Origin: Mixta theicola
GTDB lineage: Bacteria > Pseudomonadota > Gammaproteobacteria > Enterobacterales > Enterobacteriaceae
Assembly: GCF_002895925.1 (NCBI RefSeq)
Contig: NZ_NWUO01000013.1
Location: 1 to 64,000, forward strand
DNA: 64,000 nucleotides
Direction of reading: 5' to 3'
Under the pieces are notes generated by a model. The model saw only the letters and a program-made list of their open reading frames with translations, was not told where the DNA came from and did no database searches. The position numbers and the translations under genes were made by a program. The first letter of the stretch is position 1. Each line of letters opens with the position of its first letter. This document shows, piece by piece, positions 46,537 through 55,015 of the stretch.

Positions 46537-46551
46537 GTCCTACAAGTAGGA
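46537..46551. promoter_or_regulatory. Putative GntR operator before the dehydratase
   Basis: GTCCTACAAGTAGGA, with TCCTACAAGTAGGA nearly palindromic, 32-46 bp upstream of the start. GTCCTACAAGT recurs exactly at 47393. Confidence 0.65.
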
Positions 46552-46586
46552 ATGATTAAAAAGCCTCGCAGCGGAGGCTTTATGAA

Positions 46587-47306
46587 TTACTTATCCAGCA
46601 GTCTGGATTCTTCGATTACGTCAACATTATGGGCCATGGCTTTATTAAGCGTCTCACTGGCAGTTGCCGCATCGCGATTTTTGATCGCCATATAAACTTT
46701 GATATGCGCCTCAACGCTCTCCAGAGTAATGCCGAGAACGCGGTTCAGCTCCTGAAGATAGTGGATATAGATGTTTTTCAGCGATTCCATAACATGGATA
46801 AAGACTTTATTGTGAGAGGCTTTGACAATCGCCAGATGGAAATCATAATCAGCCTGAGAATATTTTTTATAATCGTCTTTTGTAACCAGCATGCGGCTCA
46901 GAGCCTGCTCTAAACGAGAGATGTCCTCGTCAGTTGCTTTCTCAACGGCCAAAGTCATACAACGAAATTCCACGGTCTCGCGGAAGACGCGCATATCCTC
47001 AAACTCTTCCTGCGAAAGATGCAAGATGGGTTGGTTATCGCTGAACTCCCCAAATCTTGCCACATCCCGGGTAACATATGTTCCCTTGCCCTGATGAGTC
47101 ACCACCACGCCAAGATCGCGCAATTTCTGTACAGCGCTACGTACGCTGACTCTGCTGACGTTAAATGTCGCTACCAGCTCCGCTTCCGAGGGAAGTTTAC
47201 CGCCCGGCCCCCAGACGCCGTCCTGAATATTCTTTTTCATCTGTTGGTAAATAACATTTACCACATTATGCTTTTGTACGCTTTCCAGAGTCACGGGATT
47301 CCTCAT
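46587..47306 (-). CDS. GntR-family regulator, FadR/UxuR (FCD) subfamily
   Basis: A 239-residue regulator. The winged helix (KLPSEAELVATFNVSRVSVR, residues 37-56) is followed by an all-helical FCD ligand domain with metal-binding Asp/His positions (DYDFHLAIVKASHN and VEAHIKVYMAIKNRD). This subfamily typically senses sugar acids and represses the adjacent catabolic genes. It lies between the dehydratase and the divergent operon, ideally placed to control both. The ribosome binding site is weak. Confidence 0.88.
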   Translation of the reverse strand: MRNPVTLESVQKHNVVNVIYQQMKKNIQDGVWGPGGKLPSEAELVATFNVSRVSVRSAVQKLRDLGVVVTHQGKGTYVTRDVARFGEFSDNQPILHLSQEEFEDMRVFRETVEFRCMTLAVEKATDEDISRLEQALSRMLVTKDDYKKYSQADYDFHLAIVKASHNKVFIHVMESLKNIYIHYLQELNRVLGITLESVEAHIKVYMAIKNRDAATASETLNKAMAHNVDVIEESRLLDK

Positions 47307-47392
47307 TCATCAACAGATCCAACCCTATCATAGCGTTTTCAGCGCGGATTATTCAGCTACAGTTAAAATATCCGCGTAGCTCACGGCAACCT

Positions 47393-47409
47393 GTCCTACA
47401 AGTTGTACC
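47393..47409. promoter_or_regulatory. Putative GntR operator in the divergent region
   Basis: GTCCTACAAGTTGTACC; first 11 bases identical to the site at 46537. A third related site on the other strand (ACAACTTGTTAGTC, 47610-47623) lies just before the reductase gene. Confidence 0.6.
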
Positions 47410-47456
47410 ATTGCTAACTCCCGGACTGCAAGACTTCCCTGGTTAATTTCTCATAA

Positions 47457-47472
47457 TGTGAAGCAAATCACC
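47457..47472. promoter_or_regulatory. CRP-cAMP binding site
   Basis: TGTGAAGCAAATCACC: TGTGA-N6-TCAC, one base off the consensus core. About 180 bp upstream of the reductase start; suggests catabolite control of the sugar-acid operon. Confidence 0.65.
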
Positions 47473-47653
47473 AAAAGAGAAATATTACCTTATTTTTCAA
47501 CTATTTTTATTTAAGTTTCAAATAATCCCATCGCCAATCTGTGAACTGTCCAGCATTTTTTTTATCTCCCCATTGCTCCTTTCAGCTTCCTCAAGTAGAT
47601 CTTTAAAACACAACTTGTTAGTCATCTTACATCGATATTCCAGGAGCCTATTT

Positions 47654-48421
47654 ATGTCCTCCCTTTTTTCTCTTCACGGAAAAACGGCTTTGATTACTGG
47701 CTCTACGCGCGGGCTGGGATTTGCTTACGCTCAGGGCCTGGCTGCGGCGGGAGCTTCGGTAATTATTAATGGGACGCAGGAAATACATCTTAAAAACGCC
47801 CTTGAAAAACTTCAAAATCAGGGAGTTAACGCGCGAGGGTTTCTGTTAAACGTTGCCGATGAAGCTGCGGTAGAAGCCCTCTTTACTCAGCTTGATGCAG
47901 AAAACGTACAGGTTGATATCGTGATCAACAACGCCGGTATCCAGTTTCGTAAACCTATGCTTGAACTGGAACTGAGCGACTGGCAGCACGTTCTGGATAT
48001 AAACCTGACCAGCGCTTTTCTGGTTGCCCGTGCGGCGGCTCGCCGCATGGTTAGCCGTCAGAGCGGCGGCAAAATAATCAATATTGGTTCGCTTACCAGC
48101 CAGGCCGCACGCGCTACCGTCGCCCCTTATACCGCAGCCAAAGGCGGCATCAAGTTGCTGACAAAATCCATGGCGGCGGAATGGGCGCAGTACAACATCC
48201 AGTCGAACGCCATTGGTCCCGGCTATATCCTGACCGATATGAACCAGGCGCTGGTCGAAAATGCCGAATTCGATCGGTGGGTACGCAACAGCACGCCCTC
48301 AGGGCGCTGGGGAGCGCCGGAAGAGTTGATCGGCACTGCCGTTTACCTCTCCTCTCAGGCATCAAACTATGTCAACGGTCAGATTATCTATGTTGATGGC
48401 GGGTGGCTCGCCACTCTTTAG
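47654..48421 (+). CDS. SDR oxidoreductase, gluconate 5-dehydrogenase (IdnO)-like
   Basis: A 255-residue classical short-chain dehydrogenase. NAD(P)-binding TGSTRGLGFAYA, NNAG motif VINNAGIQFRKPM, catalytic Ser in NIGSLTS and Tyr/Lys in PYTAAKGGIK are all present. Overall it is closest to E. coli IdnO (5-keto-D-gluconate 5-reductase) and KduD. In this setting it would reduce a 5-keto sugar acid to D-gluconate. The ATG at 47654 follows AGGAGCC. First gene of a three-gene operon. Confidence 0.82.
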   Translation: MSSLFSLHGKTALITGSTRGLGFAYAQGLAAAGASVIINGTQEIHLKNALEKLQNQGVNARGFLLNVADEAAVEALFTQLDAENVQVDIVINNAGIQFRKPMLELELSDWQHVLDINLTSAFLVARAAARRMVSRQSGGKIINIGSLTSQAARATVAPYTAAKGGIKLLTKSMAAEWAQYNIQSNAIGPGYILTDMNQALVENAEFDRWVRNSTPSGRWGAPEELIGTAVYLSSQASNYVNGQIIYVDGGWLATL

Positions 48422-48500
48422 CAATACATTCAGGTCGCCAGTAGCATACAAAGAGAGCGGCCTCTCCTCTTTATATTCTGATAAATCAGAGGGTAGTATT

Positions 48501-49868
48501 ATGACAACAATGAAGCCTACGCGCTCACGAATGTTAATTCTGGTGATGCTCTTTATCGTCACCGCGATTAACTATATGGATCGCGCTAACTTATCCGTTG
48601 CCGGTTCTCATATTCAGGGACAATTCGAACTTTCTCCTACTCAGCTGGGTCTGCTGTTTTCGATGTTTACCTGGGCTTATGCCCTGAGCCAGGTTCCGGT
48701 TGGTTACATTCTGGATCGGGTGGGTTCGCGGGTGCTTTACGGCAGCGCGATTGTACTCTGGAGCGTATTCACCTTTATCATGGGGTTCGCTTCGCATCAT
48801 ATGTTCACCACCGTAACCGCCTCATTTATGATGCTGCTGGTTTGCCGTGCGCTGATAGGTATCGCTGAGGCGCCCTCTTTCCCGTCAAACACAAAAATTA
48901 TTGCCAACTGGTTTCCCGATCATGAACGTGCCCGCGCGACCGCATTTTATGCCAGCGCCCAGTACATTGGTCTGGCGCTATTGACGCCCGCTCTCTCCTT
49001 TATTGTCGCCACCTGGGGCTGGGAAATGTCATTCTACATTTCCGGCGCGGCGGGCATTGTATTTGGTATTTACTGGCTTATCGTTTACCGCGATCCGCAA
49101 CACAGTAAAAGGACTAACGAAGCCGAGCTGCGCTATATACGTGAAGGCGGCGGCTACGGCTCAGCCAGTCAGCAGGGAAACAGCACCACGGTCAACTGGG
49201 CGGATGTGCGACATATCCTCAAACAACGTACCGTCTGGGGCTTGTTTATTGCACAATTTGCCGCGTCTTCCACCCTCTACTTTTTCCTTACGTGGTTTAT
49301 TGTTTATCTGGAAAAAGGTCTGGGTCTGTCAATTGCCAAAGCGGGTATCGGGGCCATGTTCCCGTATCTTATGGCGATGGCAGGCGTGCTCTGCGGTGGC
49401 ATGCTGAGCGATATGTTACTCAAGAAAGGACATTCAAGAACTTTCGCCCGTAAATTACCGGTTATGTCGGGGTTACTGGTTACTACGTCGATTGCGCTGG
49501 TGAATTTCTTCCAGCACAGTCCGACTATCGCCATTGCCATACTTTCCATCGCTTTCTTCGCCAATGCCTTTTCTAATCTGGGCTGGGTGGTATGCAGCGA
49601 TGTTATTCCCCGCCATTTGATCGGCACCATTGGGGGAATGCTCAACATCTTCGGCAATCTCTCAGGTATTATCAGTCCAATCGTTATTGGCGTTATTCTG
49701 CAAAAAACCGACAATTTCCAGTATGCGATGTGGTATATCGCCGCCGTGGCGCTGTTTGGTTTTCTGGCTTACCTTTTCCTGGTAGATAAAATAGAAGTTA
49801 TTACGCTTCCTCGTTCCAAATCGAATCAGGAGATGGGTCAGAAAGAAATCTCCGAGTCTTTTCATTAA
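48501..49868 (+). CDS. MFS sugar-acid transporter (anion:cation symporter family)
   Basis: A 455-residue 12-TM transporter of the ACS family (hexuronate, glucarate and galactonate carriers). INYMDRANLSVAG in TM1 and QVPVGYILDRVGSRVLYG in the TM2-TM3 loop are the family signature. It likely imports the sugar acid used by the flanking enzymes. The ATG at 48501, after AGAGGG, is used; an ORF open from 48369 overlaps the reductase gene and is not conserved. Confidence 0.88.
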   Translation: MTTMKPTRSRMLILVMLFIVTAINYMDRANLSVAGSHIQGQFELSPTQLGLLFSMFTWAYALSQVPVGYILDRVGSRVLYGSAIVLWSVFTFIMGFASHHMFTTVTASFMMLLVCRALIGIAEAPSFPSNTKIIANWFPDHERARATAFYASAQYIGLALLTPALSFIVATWGWEMSFYISGAAGIVFGIYWLIVYRDPQHSKRTNEAELRYIREGGGYGSASQQGNSTTVNWADVRHILKQRTVWGLFIAQFAASSTLYFFLTWFIVYLEKGLGLSIAKAGIGAMFPYLMAMAGVLCGGMLSDMLLKKGHSRTFARKLPVMSGLLVTTSIALVNFFQHSPTIAIAILSIAFFANAFSNLGWVVCSDVIPRHLIGTIGGMLNIFGNLSGIISPIVIGVILQKTDNFQYAMWYIAAVALFGFLAYLFLVDKIEVITLPRSKSNQEMGQKEISESFH

Positions 49869-49883
49869 GTCCGGGAGTTATTG

Positions 49884-50927
49884 ATGAAAAAGACAAAACA
49901 AATTACCGCCAGTGTCATTAGCGCCGCACACCATGTTTATAACGAACCCAGGAGCCTGGAGTATGACGACGATCGGGTGCTGGTGAAGGTTGAGCGCGGC
50001 GGGATCTGCGGCTCCGACATTCACTATTATCAGCACGGGCGTGCCGGTATGTCGGTGTTAAAACAGCCCATGATTATCGGTCATGAATTCGTTGGCCGGA
50101 TAATGGAAGCACCGTCAGGAAGCCCGCTAAAAATCGGGCAATGCGTGGCGATTAATCCATCTCAGCCCTGCAATCACTGTGAGCTGTGTCGGGAAGAGAA
50201 GCAAAATCTGTGTCGTAATATGCGATTCATGGGTAGCGCACAGTTTTTCCCGCACGTTAACGGGGGATTTGCTGACTTTGTCGCGGTAAATCCTCATCAA
50301 TGTATACCTTATTCCAGTGAGGCTGAGGCAAAAACCATCGCTTTTGCCGAACCTCTGGCGGTAGCCATTCATGCCATCAATCAGGCGGGTGACCTGACCG
50401 GTAAAAAAGTACTGGTGACCGGTGCAGGTCCAATTGGGTGCCTGGTGGTTGCCGCAGCACTGGCTTCAGGCGCTGCTGAAATCGTTGCGACGGATATAAG
50501 CGAACGTTGCAGAACTCTTGCATCTCAAATGGGGGCTTCACTCACCGTTGACCCGATAGTTACAACGACAACCGGGCAATGGCAGGAAAATGGAGGGTAT
50601 TTTGATATTTGTTTTGAAGCATCAGGCGCGCCGGCAGCAATTGCCTCGCTGGTTGGTTTCACGCGTCCAAAAGGGCGCATAATTCAGCTGGGAATGGGGG
50701 CAACACATGTAGAATTTCCATTAGGTCTGCTGCTGGTAAAAGAAATTGAACTGACGGGCTCTTTCCGCTTCATTAACGAGTTTGAGACTGCAGTTCGCTG
50801 GCTGGAAAATGGCCAGGTCAACCCTCTTCCCCTCTTGTCGGCAGAATTCCCGCAGCGGGATATCGTTTATGCTCTCGAAACGGCTGGCAACAAAAACCTG
50901 GCGGCCAAAGTTCAAATCATTTTTTAA
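49884..50927 (+). CDS. Zinc alcohol dehydrogenase, L-idonate/L-gulonate 5-dehydrogenase-like
   Basis: A 347-residue medium-chain dehydrogenase. Catalytic zinc ligands lie in GICGSDIHYYQHG and IIGHEFVG; the structural zinc has four Cys in CNHCELCREEKQNLC; the Rossmann motif is VLVTGAGPIGCLV. It is most similar to IdnD (L-idonate 5-dehydrogenase) and RspB. With the IdnO-like reductase it would convert L-idonate through 5-keto-gluconate to D-gluconate. The start is the ATG 15 bp after the transporter stop, with GGGAG before it. Confidence 0.85.
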   Translation: MKKTKQITASVISAAHHVYNEPRSLEYDDDRVLVKVERGGICGSDIHYYQHGRAGMSVLKQPMIIGHEFVGRIMEAPSGSPLKIGQCVAINPSQPCNHCELCREEKQNLCRNMRFMGSAQFFPHVNGGFADFVAVNPHQCIPYSSEAEAKTIAFAEPLAVAIHAINQAGDLTGKKVLVTGAGPIGCLVVAAALASGAAEIVATDISERCRTLASQMGASLTVDPIVTTTTGQWQENGGYFDICFEASGAPAAIASLVGFTRPKGRIIQLGMGATHVEFPLGLLLVKEIELTGSFRFINEFETAVRWLENGQVNPLPLLSAEFPQRDIVYALETAGNKNLAAKVQIIF

Positions 50928-51053
50928 ACATTGCAATAAGGGCTGGCTGCCTGACTCCCGCTACTGTTCCGGCAGTTGCCCGCCACTGTAACGTTATGAA
51001 AAAATAAAAACATTAGCCTTTTTAACCGGAAGCTTAAATAACAGGGAAAGTTT

Positions 51054-51483
51054 ATGTCACGCCATATTGCCCCCGGCTACTGTGTCGTCGAACAGCCCGG
51101 CACGCTGGATTTTCAGGCCACAATGCTGTTCCGCGACTGCCATTCTCCCGCTGCCCGTCTGTTTATGCAGAACAATGCCGATACACCCTGGCTGAAACCA
51201 GGGCAGATATGTAGATAATGCCTGTACTATTGGCAGGGAGCATGAGTGTGGGAAAGTGGCGTTTAAGGAATATTCTAAGTTTGCTGTCAGTACTGGAGGC
51301 GCTTTCACTGCCGGAGCGTATAGCAGTGCAGCTATGGTAGGTGCTTGTGCTGCGGTAGGAATAGCTACAGCTGGATTTGGTAGCGTAGCTTGTGCAGTTG
51401 TAGGATCGGTTACCGGAGGTTATGCAGGAAGCAAGATTGGTGAGTTAATAATAGATAAAGCGTTTGAATTTTATGGAAATTAA
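51054..51483 (+). pseudogene. Collapsed secretion-effector-like gene
   Basis: An intact ribosome binding site and ATG open a frame MSRHIAPGYCVVEQPGTLDF, continuing to WLKPGQIC and a stop at 51216. This looks like the N-terminal targeting module of large enterobacterial (probably type VI-linked) effectors. From about 51205 another frame reads VDNACTIGREHECGKVAFKE, then a glycine/alanine-rich membrane segment (ACAAVGIATAGFGSVACAVV) ending IIDKAFEFYGN, like the C-terminus of the same kind of protein. The middle (normally several hundred residues) appears deleted with a frame change. Family identity is from memory. Confidence 0.45.
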
Positions 51484-51574
51484 ACAAGTAATTGCCGGCT
51501 TCGTATTATTTACTTGTCTTTTCGGCAGCGCGCTTATTTTTACAAGCTTTATTATCTTTGGATTCAAAAAATGA
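51473..51574 (+). CDS. Small hydrophobic protein (33 aa)
   Basis: MEIKQVIAGFVLFTCLFGSA continuing to FIIFGFKK; one TM helix. It overlaps the end of the effector-like remnant by 11 bases. A small membrane protein right after a pore-type effector would be a candidate immunity protein, but the sequence here may itself be only a fragment. Confidence 0.35.
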   Translation: MEIKQVIAGFVLFTCLFGSALIFTSFIIFGFKK

Positions 51575-52179
51575 ATACAATAATTTACTCCCTTTATATC
51601 TGGAGGAATATTAATTACCAGCGCCTTATTATTTTTATCATTTAGTCGGTTTTTTTGGCGCCTATCCAATGATTCGTTTTTTTATCAGACTAAATGGCGA
51701 GGAAAGAATATTTTTTCTCACCCCAGCTAATTCAGCCTATAATTTCTTTAAGGAAAAAATATAAAAATAGCAGGCTGGATGAATATTTTCTCTTCCATGT
51801 GGATAGCAGCTTACGTTTGTTACATTTCATCCGTTATAATTATCGTTCTGTTGACTTTATTTAATTAGATATTAATCGCCAGAGTACTTTAGCCTGTTGC
51901 CATGCTGCTAACATATTTCCCCCTCGCGGCAGCGAGCGTAACACGTTAACGATAATAAAATAAAAAAGTACGGGCGCTATACAGTGTTATCTGTATAGGT
52001 ATAGCGCCCCTTCTCTTACCCGGCAAAGTAAAATCGTAACTAAAATACGTTTACCTGTAACATCCAAGGCCGCTAACAACATACTTGCATTAGTAATCAA
52101 CTGGTGCATCATTTGATTTTATGATGAGGTTTTCCACCTTACGATATTCTAATCTAAAAGATAGCTATTAATGATTTAG
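51575..52179. other. AT-rich region with short hydrophobic frames
   Basis: About 600 bp of very AT-rich DNA. A 29-codon hydrophobic frame (MNIFSSMWIAAYVCYISSVI) starts near 51779, and a frame-interrupted hydrophobic stretch lies at 51580-51730; they may be remains of immunity-type membrane genes. A hairpin GGGCGCTAT...ATAGCGCCCC lies at 51972-52010. No intact gene. Confidence 0.4.
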
Positions 52180-52914
52180 TTAATTTACGTCATCGCCAGC
52201 CGACAATCTAATTTGTTTATCTAACACGGCTATTGCCGTACTTAACTGATTATAAACAAAGCTGACAGTTTCCCGGACCGGCTGTGTCTCGACCATTTCT
52301 TTTGGCACCGGAGGTAAAAAGTTTATGATAACTTCACCATTGTTAATTCTGTTAAGTTTGTAGTCAGGATAGTAAGTACTGGCACTAACCGGAACCAAAG
52401 GCAAGCCAGCGTTACGTGCCAGATGGAAAGCGCCTGTTTTAAACGGTTTTAATTCTTTGCCATAGTTACGTGTCCCTTCAGGAAATAACCAGACAGAGGT
52501 ATTATTTTTCAACATTTGTTCTTTAGCTTTTTGCAGCGCCTGCATAGCCCTGGCCTTATTACCGCGTTCAATAAGGATATTGCCAGATAGCCAATAAATA
52601 AGCCCAAAGAAAGGGAAATAGAGAATGCTTTTTTTGCCAATACTTACGGTTCCTGGCGGTACGGCTGCGGTAAGGAAAAAAATATCAAAGTTACTTTGAT
52701 GATTTGCGACATAAACACAACTATCTGCTAATATATTTTCCTTGCCTGTAATGGTGACTTTAACTCCTAATAATCGAGAAACCTTACTGTAAAGCTGGGC
52801 TGCGAAGTAAGCATTACTGGTATTACGCGGCCTGAAAAGACAGACAAGCAGCACCACTATGGTGCTCAACAATATAAACCCCCCAATCAAAATCAATCTG
52901 ATTATAGCAATCAT
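52180..52914 (-). CDS. 1-acyl-sn-glycerol-3-phosphate acyltransferase (PlsC paralogue)
   Basis: PlsC transfers an acyl chain to lysophosphatidate at the inner membrane. The 244-residue product has an N-terminal TM segment (residues 4-26), the catalytic NHQSNFD (H-x4-D) motif and the FPEGTR substrate motif, as in the family. It is clearly homologous to PlsC but divergent, and the gene is AT-rich within an accessory segment, so it is probably an extra, horizontally acquired copy besides a housekeeping plsC elsewhere. Confidence 0.88.
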   Translation of the reverse strand: MIAIIRLILIGGFILLSTIVVLLVCLFRPRNTSNAYFAAQLYSKVSRLLGVKVTITGKENILADSCVYVANHQSNFDIFFLTAAVPPGTVSIGKKSILYFPFFGLIYWLSGNILIERGNKARAMQALQKAKEQMLKNNTSVWLFPEGTRNYGKELKPFKTGAFHLARNAGLPLVPVSASTYYPDYKLNRINNGEVIINFLPPVPKEMVETQPVRETVSFVYNQLSTAIAVLDKQIRLSAGDDVN

Positions 52915-53099
52915 AAATATTCCCAGTCATTACCTGTATTAAATTCCATGTTATTGAAAACCCAGCCATACCTACTGATAACTAACGGCCGCTTCCTCAT
53001 CAGCCTTGCTTTCGCCGCTAATAATATTTATTTTCTTTCAGGCATTAAGGAGAAAATTATATTAGATAACTTCTCCAGCAGCTATTTCTCGCCGGGTTG

Positions 53100-53135
53100 G
53101 TAATATGCGCCCCGTTCACACGATTCCTCTGTAGT
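53100..53135 (+). repeat. Truncated tRNA-Asn 5' end (36-bp duplication)
   Basis: 36 bases identical to 41872-41907: the -10 region (TAATAT), leader and first 11 bases of tRNA-Asn. There is no -35 box and no tRNA body; the next gene's stop codon lies four bases on. It marks one end of the accessory segment. Confidence 0.9.
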
Positions 53136-53138
53136 ATA

Positions 53139-54428
53139 TTAACCGCAGCATCGCTTGTATTTCTTTCCGCTTCCGCACGGACAAAGCTCGTTGCGCCCTG
53201 TCGCCCCGGACGTTGCGTGCGTCTTCTGCGCCAGCCACTGCATAATCGCAGGGATCGGATAGCCTTGATCCAGCAATTGCCGCCATACGTTCATAGCGCG
53301 TGTAATATGCTGGAAAAAATGTTTATAGCCTGCACAGAGATAGTTATGGCCGGGATGCCCGGAGGGTGACACGGCAAAGCGATGTTTCGGACAGCCGCCG
53401 TGACAAACAAAGCGGTAATCGCAGCGACGGCAATCAGCGGTTAACGTCTCCCGTTTCGCCTGTCCAAAAGCAATGGCCCGTTCGCTGTTATTCAGCTCCT
53501 GAATGCTGTGTTGATGAATATTGCCCAGCAGGTGCTCCGGATAGACAAAATGGTCGCAGTTATACAGATCGCCATTTGATTCCAGCGCAAACGCATGTCC
53601 GCAGGTTTCCGCGTGAACGCACAGAACCGGAGGCTGTCCTGTCCAGGCCGCCAGCGCGACGTCAAACATCTGTACATAGACGCGGTTCACATCGCGGCGA
53701 ACCCAAATATCAAAAATCTGCTTAAGAAATTCGCCGTACTGCCATGAAGGTACCGTCCAGGGTGCAAGCGTCGCAGCGCTTTCGCCCGGCATCACCAGGT
53801 TCAACACGCGGGTCGCTTCCGTGCTCATCCGTTCAACCAGCGGAATAAACTGAATATAGCGGGAACCCGCCGCCAGCAGAAACTCATACACTTCCCGCGC
53901 CTGATCAACGTTATGCTTACCGACCACCGTCAGGGTGTTGAACTCGACCCTGTGCGCCTTTAGTCGCGCCATTGCAGCCATCACCTGTTCATGCGTTCCC
54001 TTCCCGGCGCGGTTGACCCGATAGGGGTTATGCAGATGCGCCGGGCCGTCAATCGACAGACCAATCAGGAACCCCTGTTCCGCAAAGAAGCTCGCCCACG
54101 CGTCATTCAGCAGAATACCGTTCGTTTGCAGAGCATGGCCTGTTGTCCTGCCGTTAGCGTATTTCTCGCATAGCGCCACCACCCGGCGAAAAAACGGCAG
54201 CCCCATCATGGTCGGCTCGCCGCCCTGCCAGACAAAGTTAACGTGGTCACTGTTTTGTGCGGTGATATGCTGGCGGATAAACTGCTCCAGCGTCTCATCC
54301 GACATACGCCAGTTCTGGTTCCGCTCAGGATACAGCGTCGCTTTTTCAAGATAGAAGCAGTAGGTGCAATCAATGTTACAGACCGAACCGCTCGGTTTCG
54401 CCATTACGTGGCAACCCGCTACCGTCAT
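53139..54428 (-). CDS. Anaerobic sulfatase-maturating enzyme (radical SAM)
   Basis: A 429-residue radical-SAM enzyme that converts Cys or Ser of sulfatases to formylglycine. The CNIDCTYCFYLEK motif (C-x3-C-x2-C) binds the SAM cluster; the C-terminal SPASM region has the Cys-rich CRRCDYRFVCHGGCPKHRF for two further clusters. The tail (GRNELCPCGSGKKYKRCC) is an added SEC-C zinc motif. AGGAG precedes the ATG. A sulfatase with a Cys-type site lies divergently 588 bp away, its likely client. Confidence 0.93.
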   Translation of the reverse strand: MTVAGCHVMAKPSGSVCNIDCTYCFYLEKATLYPERNQNWRMSDETLEQFIRQHITAQNSDHVNFVWQGGEPTMMGLPFFRRVVALCEKYANGRTTGHALQTNGILLNDAWASFFAEQGFLIGLSIDGPAHLHNPYRVNRAGKGTHEQVMAAMARLKAHRVEFNTLTVVGKHNVDQAREVYEFLLAAGSRYIQFIPLVERMSTEATRVLNLVMPGESAATLAPWTVPSWQYGEFLKQIFDIWVRRDVNRVYVQMFDVALAAWTGQPPVLCVHAETCGHAFALESNGDLYNCDHFVYPEHLLGNIHQHSIQELNNSERAIAFGQAKRETLTADCRRCDYRFVCHGGCPKHRFAVSPSGHPGHNYLCAGYKHFFQHITRAMNVWRQLLDQGYPIPAIMQWLAQKTHATSGATGRNELCPCGSGKKYKRCCG

Positions 54429-55015
54429 GTCAGATCTCCTTTTATTACATTAAGCAACGCTGGCAGCGCCGGTGCGGGCAATGCCGGATCGTATAAGTCG
54501 GCGAGCGCATATAAACGTAACGGCCATCGGTAATATTAATATGGCAATCGTGGTAGCCAAATAGTGCAAAGAAAGGGATGTTCGCCACTGGATTAATACA
54601 TCTATTTACTCTGATATTTAATCATTCATTAAAACCCTTTAAGAAAAACAGCCTTTTAAATTCATAATTTAATAGTTATTTTCAGGCAACGAAAAAATCA
54701 AAACATATTCCACTTGTTTGTTATATATCAATTTTTAGCGGCGGAAATAAAAAACCTCATGAAGAAGATCACAATAATAAATCCGGCATTTGCAATTTAA
54801 TTTAAAAAGAGGATGTTAACAGGGCGATCGTAACTCGAATGATGAGGCGAAACCTGATGCTGGCCAGTATGCGCCATCGTCAGGTTTTTTTTATGCTCTT
54901 TATCCGCCCGTCCGGGAAAGCGGAGAGTAAAGCGCTTTACCTGTTGTTTTAAATAATTAGCCGACACAGGGCTAATTTATTTTACGCATTACCGTTACTG
55001 TAAAAGGGAGAAAAC
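54429..55015. other. Divergent intergenic region with a terminator-like hairpin
   Basis: 587 bp, mostly AT-rich. A plus-strand hairpin AACCTGA...TCAGGTT with an eight-T run lies at 54850-54892 with no gene before it, so a short untranslated RNA could end there. No ORF with a ribosome binding site. Confidence 0.4.

Noticed and set aside
41973..53099. Integrative element with its own integrase
   Set aside because: No integrase, excisionase or relaxase gene was found in the segment; only the 36-bp duplication and IS debris remain, so an active element cannot be claimed.
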